A DNA stretch of 64,000 nt, taken from Bacteriovoracaceae bacterium UBA6200. GTDB taxonomy: Bacteria > Bdellovibrionota > Bacteriovoracia > Bacteriovoracales > Bacteriovoracaceae. The stretch covers positions 13,568 through 77,567 of the forward strand of contig DISW01000009.1 in the NCBI GenBank assembly GCA_002422605.1. The letters run 5' to 3'. The position numbers and the translations under genes were made by a program. Every line of letters starts with the position of its first letter. Within the stretch, counting starts at the first letter, position 1. Below are positions 63,477 to 64,000 of this stretch, piece after piece. A model generated the notes under the pieces. The model ran no database searches. It was not told the origin of the DNA and saw only the letters and a list, made by a program, of their open reading frames with translations.

Positions 63477-64000
63477 TTAAACTTCTTCAAATCGAGCATC
63501 ATTTTCCGAAGGAATCACTCCTTCAAATCCTGCTACTTTCTGAAAACTTTGCTTTGGAGCAACGGCTTGAACTTTTGGTCTTGCAGGAGCATTATTATAT
63601 TTCTTGATTGTATTTACAGGAGCTTTAAAATCACTTATTGCACTGGCACCACTCCCTTTGATTTCTTGTACCAGAGTTCCAACTGTTGAACGAAGTGACT
63701 CAGCTTGAGAAGAGAGCTCTTCTGCGGCACTTGCTGCTTCTTCGGAAGTAGCAGCATTGGTTTGTGTAACCTGATCCAACTGGTTCATGGCCTTAGTAAT
63801 TTCCTGAACACCTAGGGCCTGTTCATGACAAGCAGTAGCTATCTCATTGGCCATTTTAGTAACATGTCCTACGTTCTCTACGATCTCACTTAAAACTTGC
63901 CCACAGTCTTTGGCAACTTGTGAACCTGTTTCAACTTTGGCCTTGCCATCCCGAATGAGACCTTCAACATTTTGCTTGGTTTCATCCACAATACTTTTTA
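63477..64000 (-). CDS. Methyl-accepting chemotaxis protein, C-terminal part, 5' end beyond the window
   Basis: The frame stays open into the window edge (KSIVDETKQNVEGL), so the gene starts outside. The visible part holds the signalling-domain C-terminal arm: GVQEITKAMNQLDQVTQTNAATSEEAASAAEELSSQA, with likely methylation Glu/Gln sites, and a C-terminal tail. Typical receptor arm; the sensing part is not in view. Confidence 0.88.
   Translation of the reverse strand, partial: KSIVDETKQNVEGLIRDGKAKVETGSQVAKDCGQVLSEIVENVGHVTKMANEIATACHEQALGVQEITKAMNQLDQVTQTNAATSEEAASAAEELSSQAESLRSTVGTLVQEIKGSGASAISDFKAPVNTIKKYNNAPARPKVQAVAPKQSFQKVAGFEGVIPSENDARFEEV

Noticed and set aside
1..64000. CRISPR arrays, prophage, insertion sequences, tRNA or rRNA genes
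   Set aside because: No spaced direct repeats, integrase, transposase or RNA gene features were recognised.

Overview
The window is about 64 kb of a low-to-moderate GC Gram-negative chromosome, densely packed and without tRNA, rRNA, phage or CRISPR. It has secreted, lipoprotein and outer-membrane barrel genes, an ExbB-ExbD-TonB set and System II cytochrome c biogenesis. An HNH endonuclease whose N-terminal part resembles a family I recall as multicopy in Bdellovibrionales is also present. Together these suggest a Bdellovibrio/Bacteriovorax-like bacterium (Bdellovibrionota). That placement is inference from gene style, not a database match.

Layout. 1-4564: the end of a very large surface protein and a beta-barrel protein. 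4570-22584: a respiratory nitrogen-oxide island. norCBQD (NO reductase and its maturation proteins) is divergent from a small cytochrome c gene. A tightly overlapping 11-gene minus-strand operon follows, listed here in transcription order from 18959 down to 9587: precorrin-2 dehydrogenase, nirF, nirE, nirD, nirL, nirG, nirH, nirJ, nirS (cytochrome cd1 nitrite reductase), a NirN-like cytochrome and a small cytochrome c. Divergent from it are ccsB-ccsA (cytochrome c assembly), and norEF closes the island. Three promoter regions hold FNR/Dnr-type boxes at similar distances from the first genes. The set would convert nitrite to NO to N2O; nitrate reductase, N2O reductase and the regulator are not in the window.

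22773-34838: housekeeping and hypothetical genes (2OG-Fe oxygenase, YggS, GlpX, PilZ protein, PgsA, SerB, LRR protein, metallo-hydrolase, ClpB-like ATPase, Rsm22-like methyltransferase). 34936-35883: an HNH endonuclease gene with three palindromes before, inside and at its end. 35890-45245: citrate synthase, SfsA, NadD-like protein, secreted unknowns including an HExxH protein, the TonB system and a glutathione peroxidase. 45343-57566: polyprenyl synthase, DedA, the TesA-YbbA-YbbP trio, an HD-GYP protein, divergent cysteine synthase and serine acetyltransferase, a rhodanese, a 34-residue membrane peptide, a TatT-like protein and a barrel protein. 57583-64000: nuclease-like protein, ribosomal protein S21, a lipoprotein, an HCCA-isomerase-like protein, a deaminase-like protein, Dps and the C-terminal end of a chemotaxis receptor.

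The most unusual points are the cytochrome c-d1-cytochrome c fusion, the probable ATT start of nirG, the shared FNR/Dnr boxes, and the palindromes around the HNH gene.
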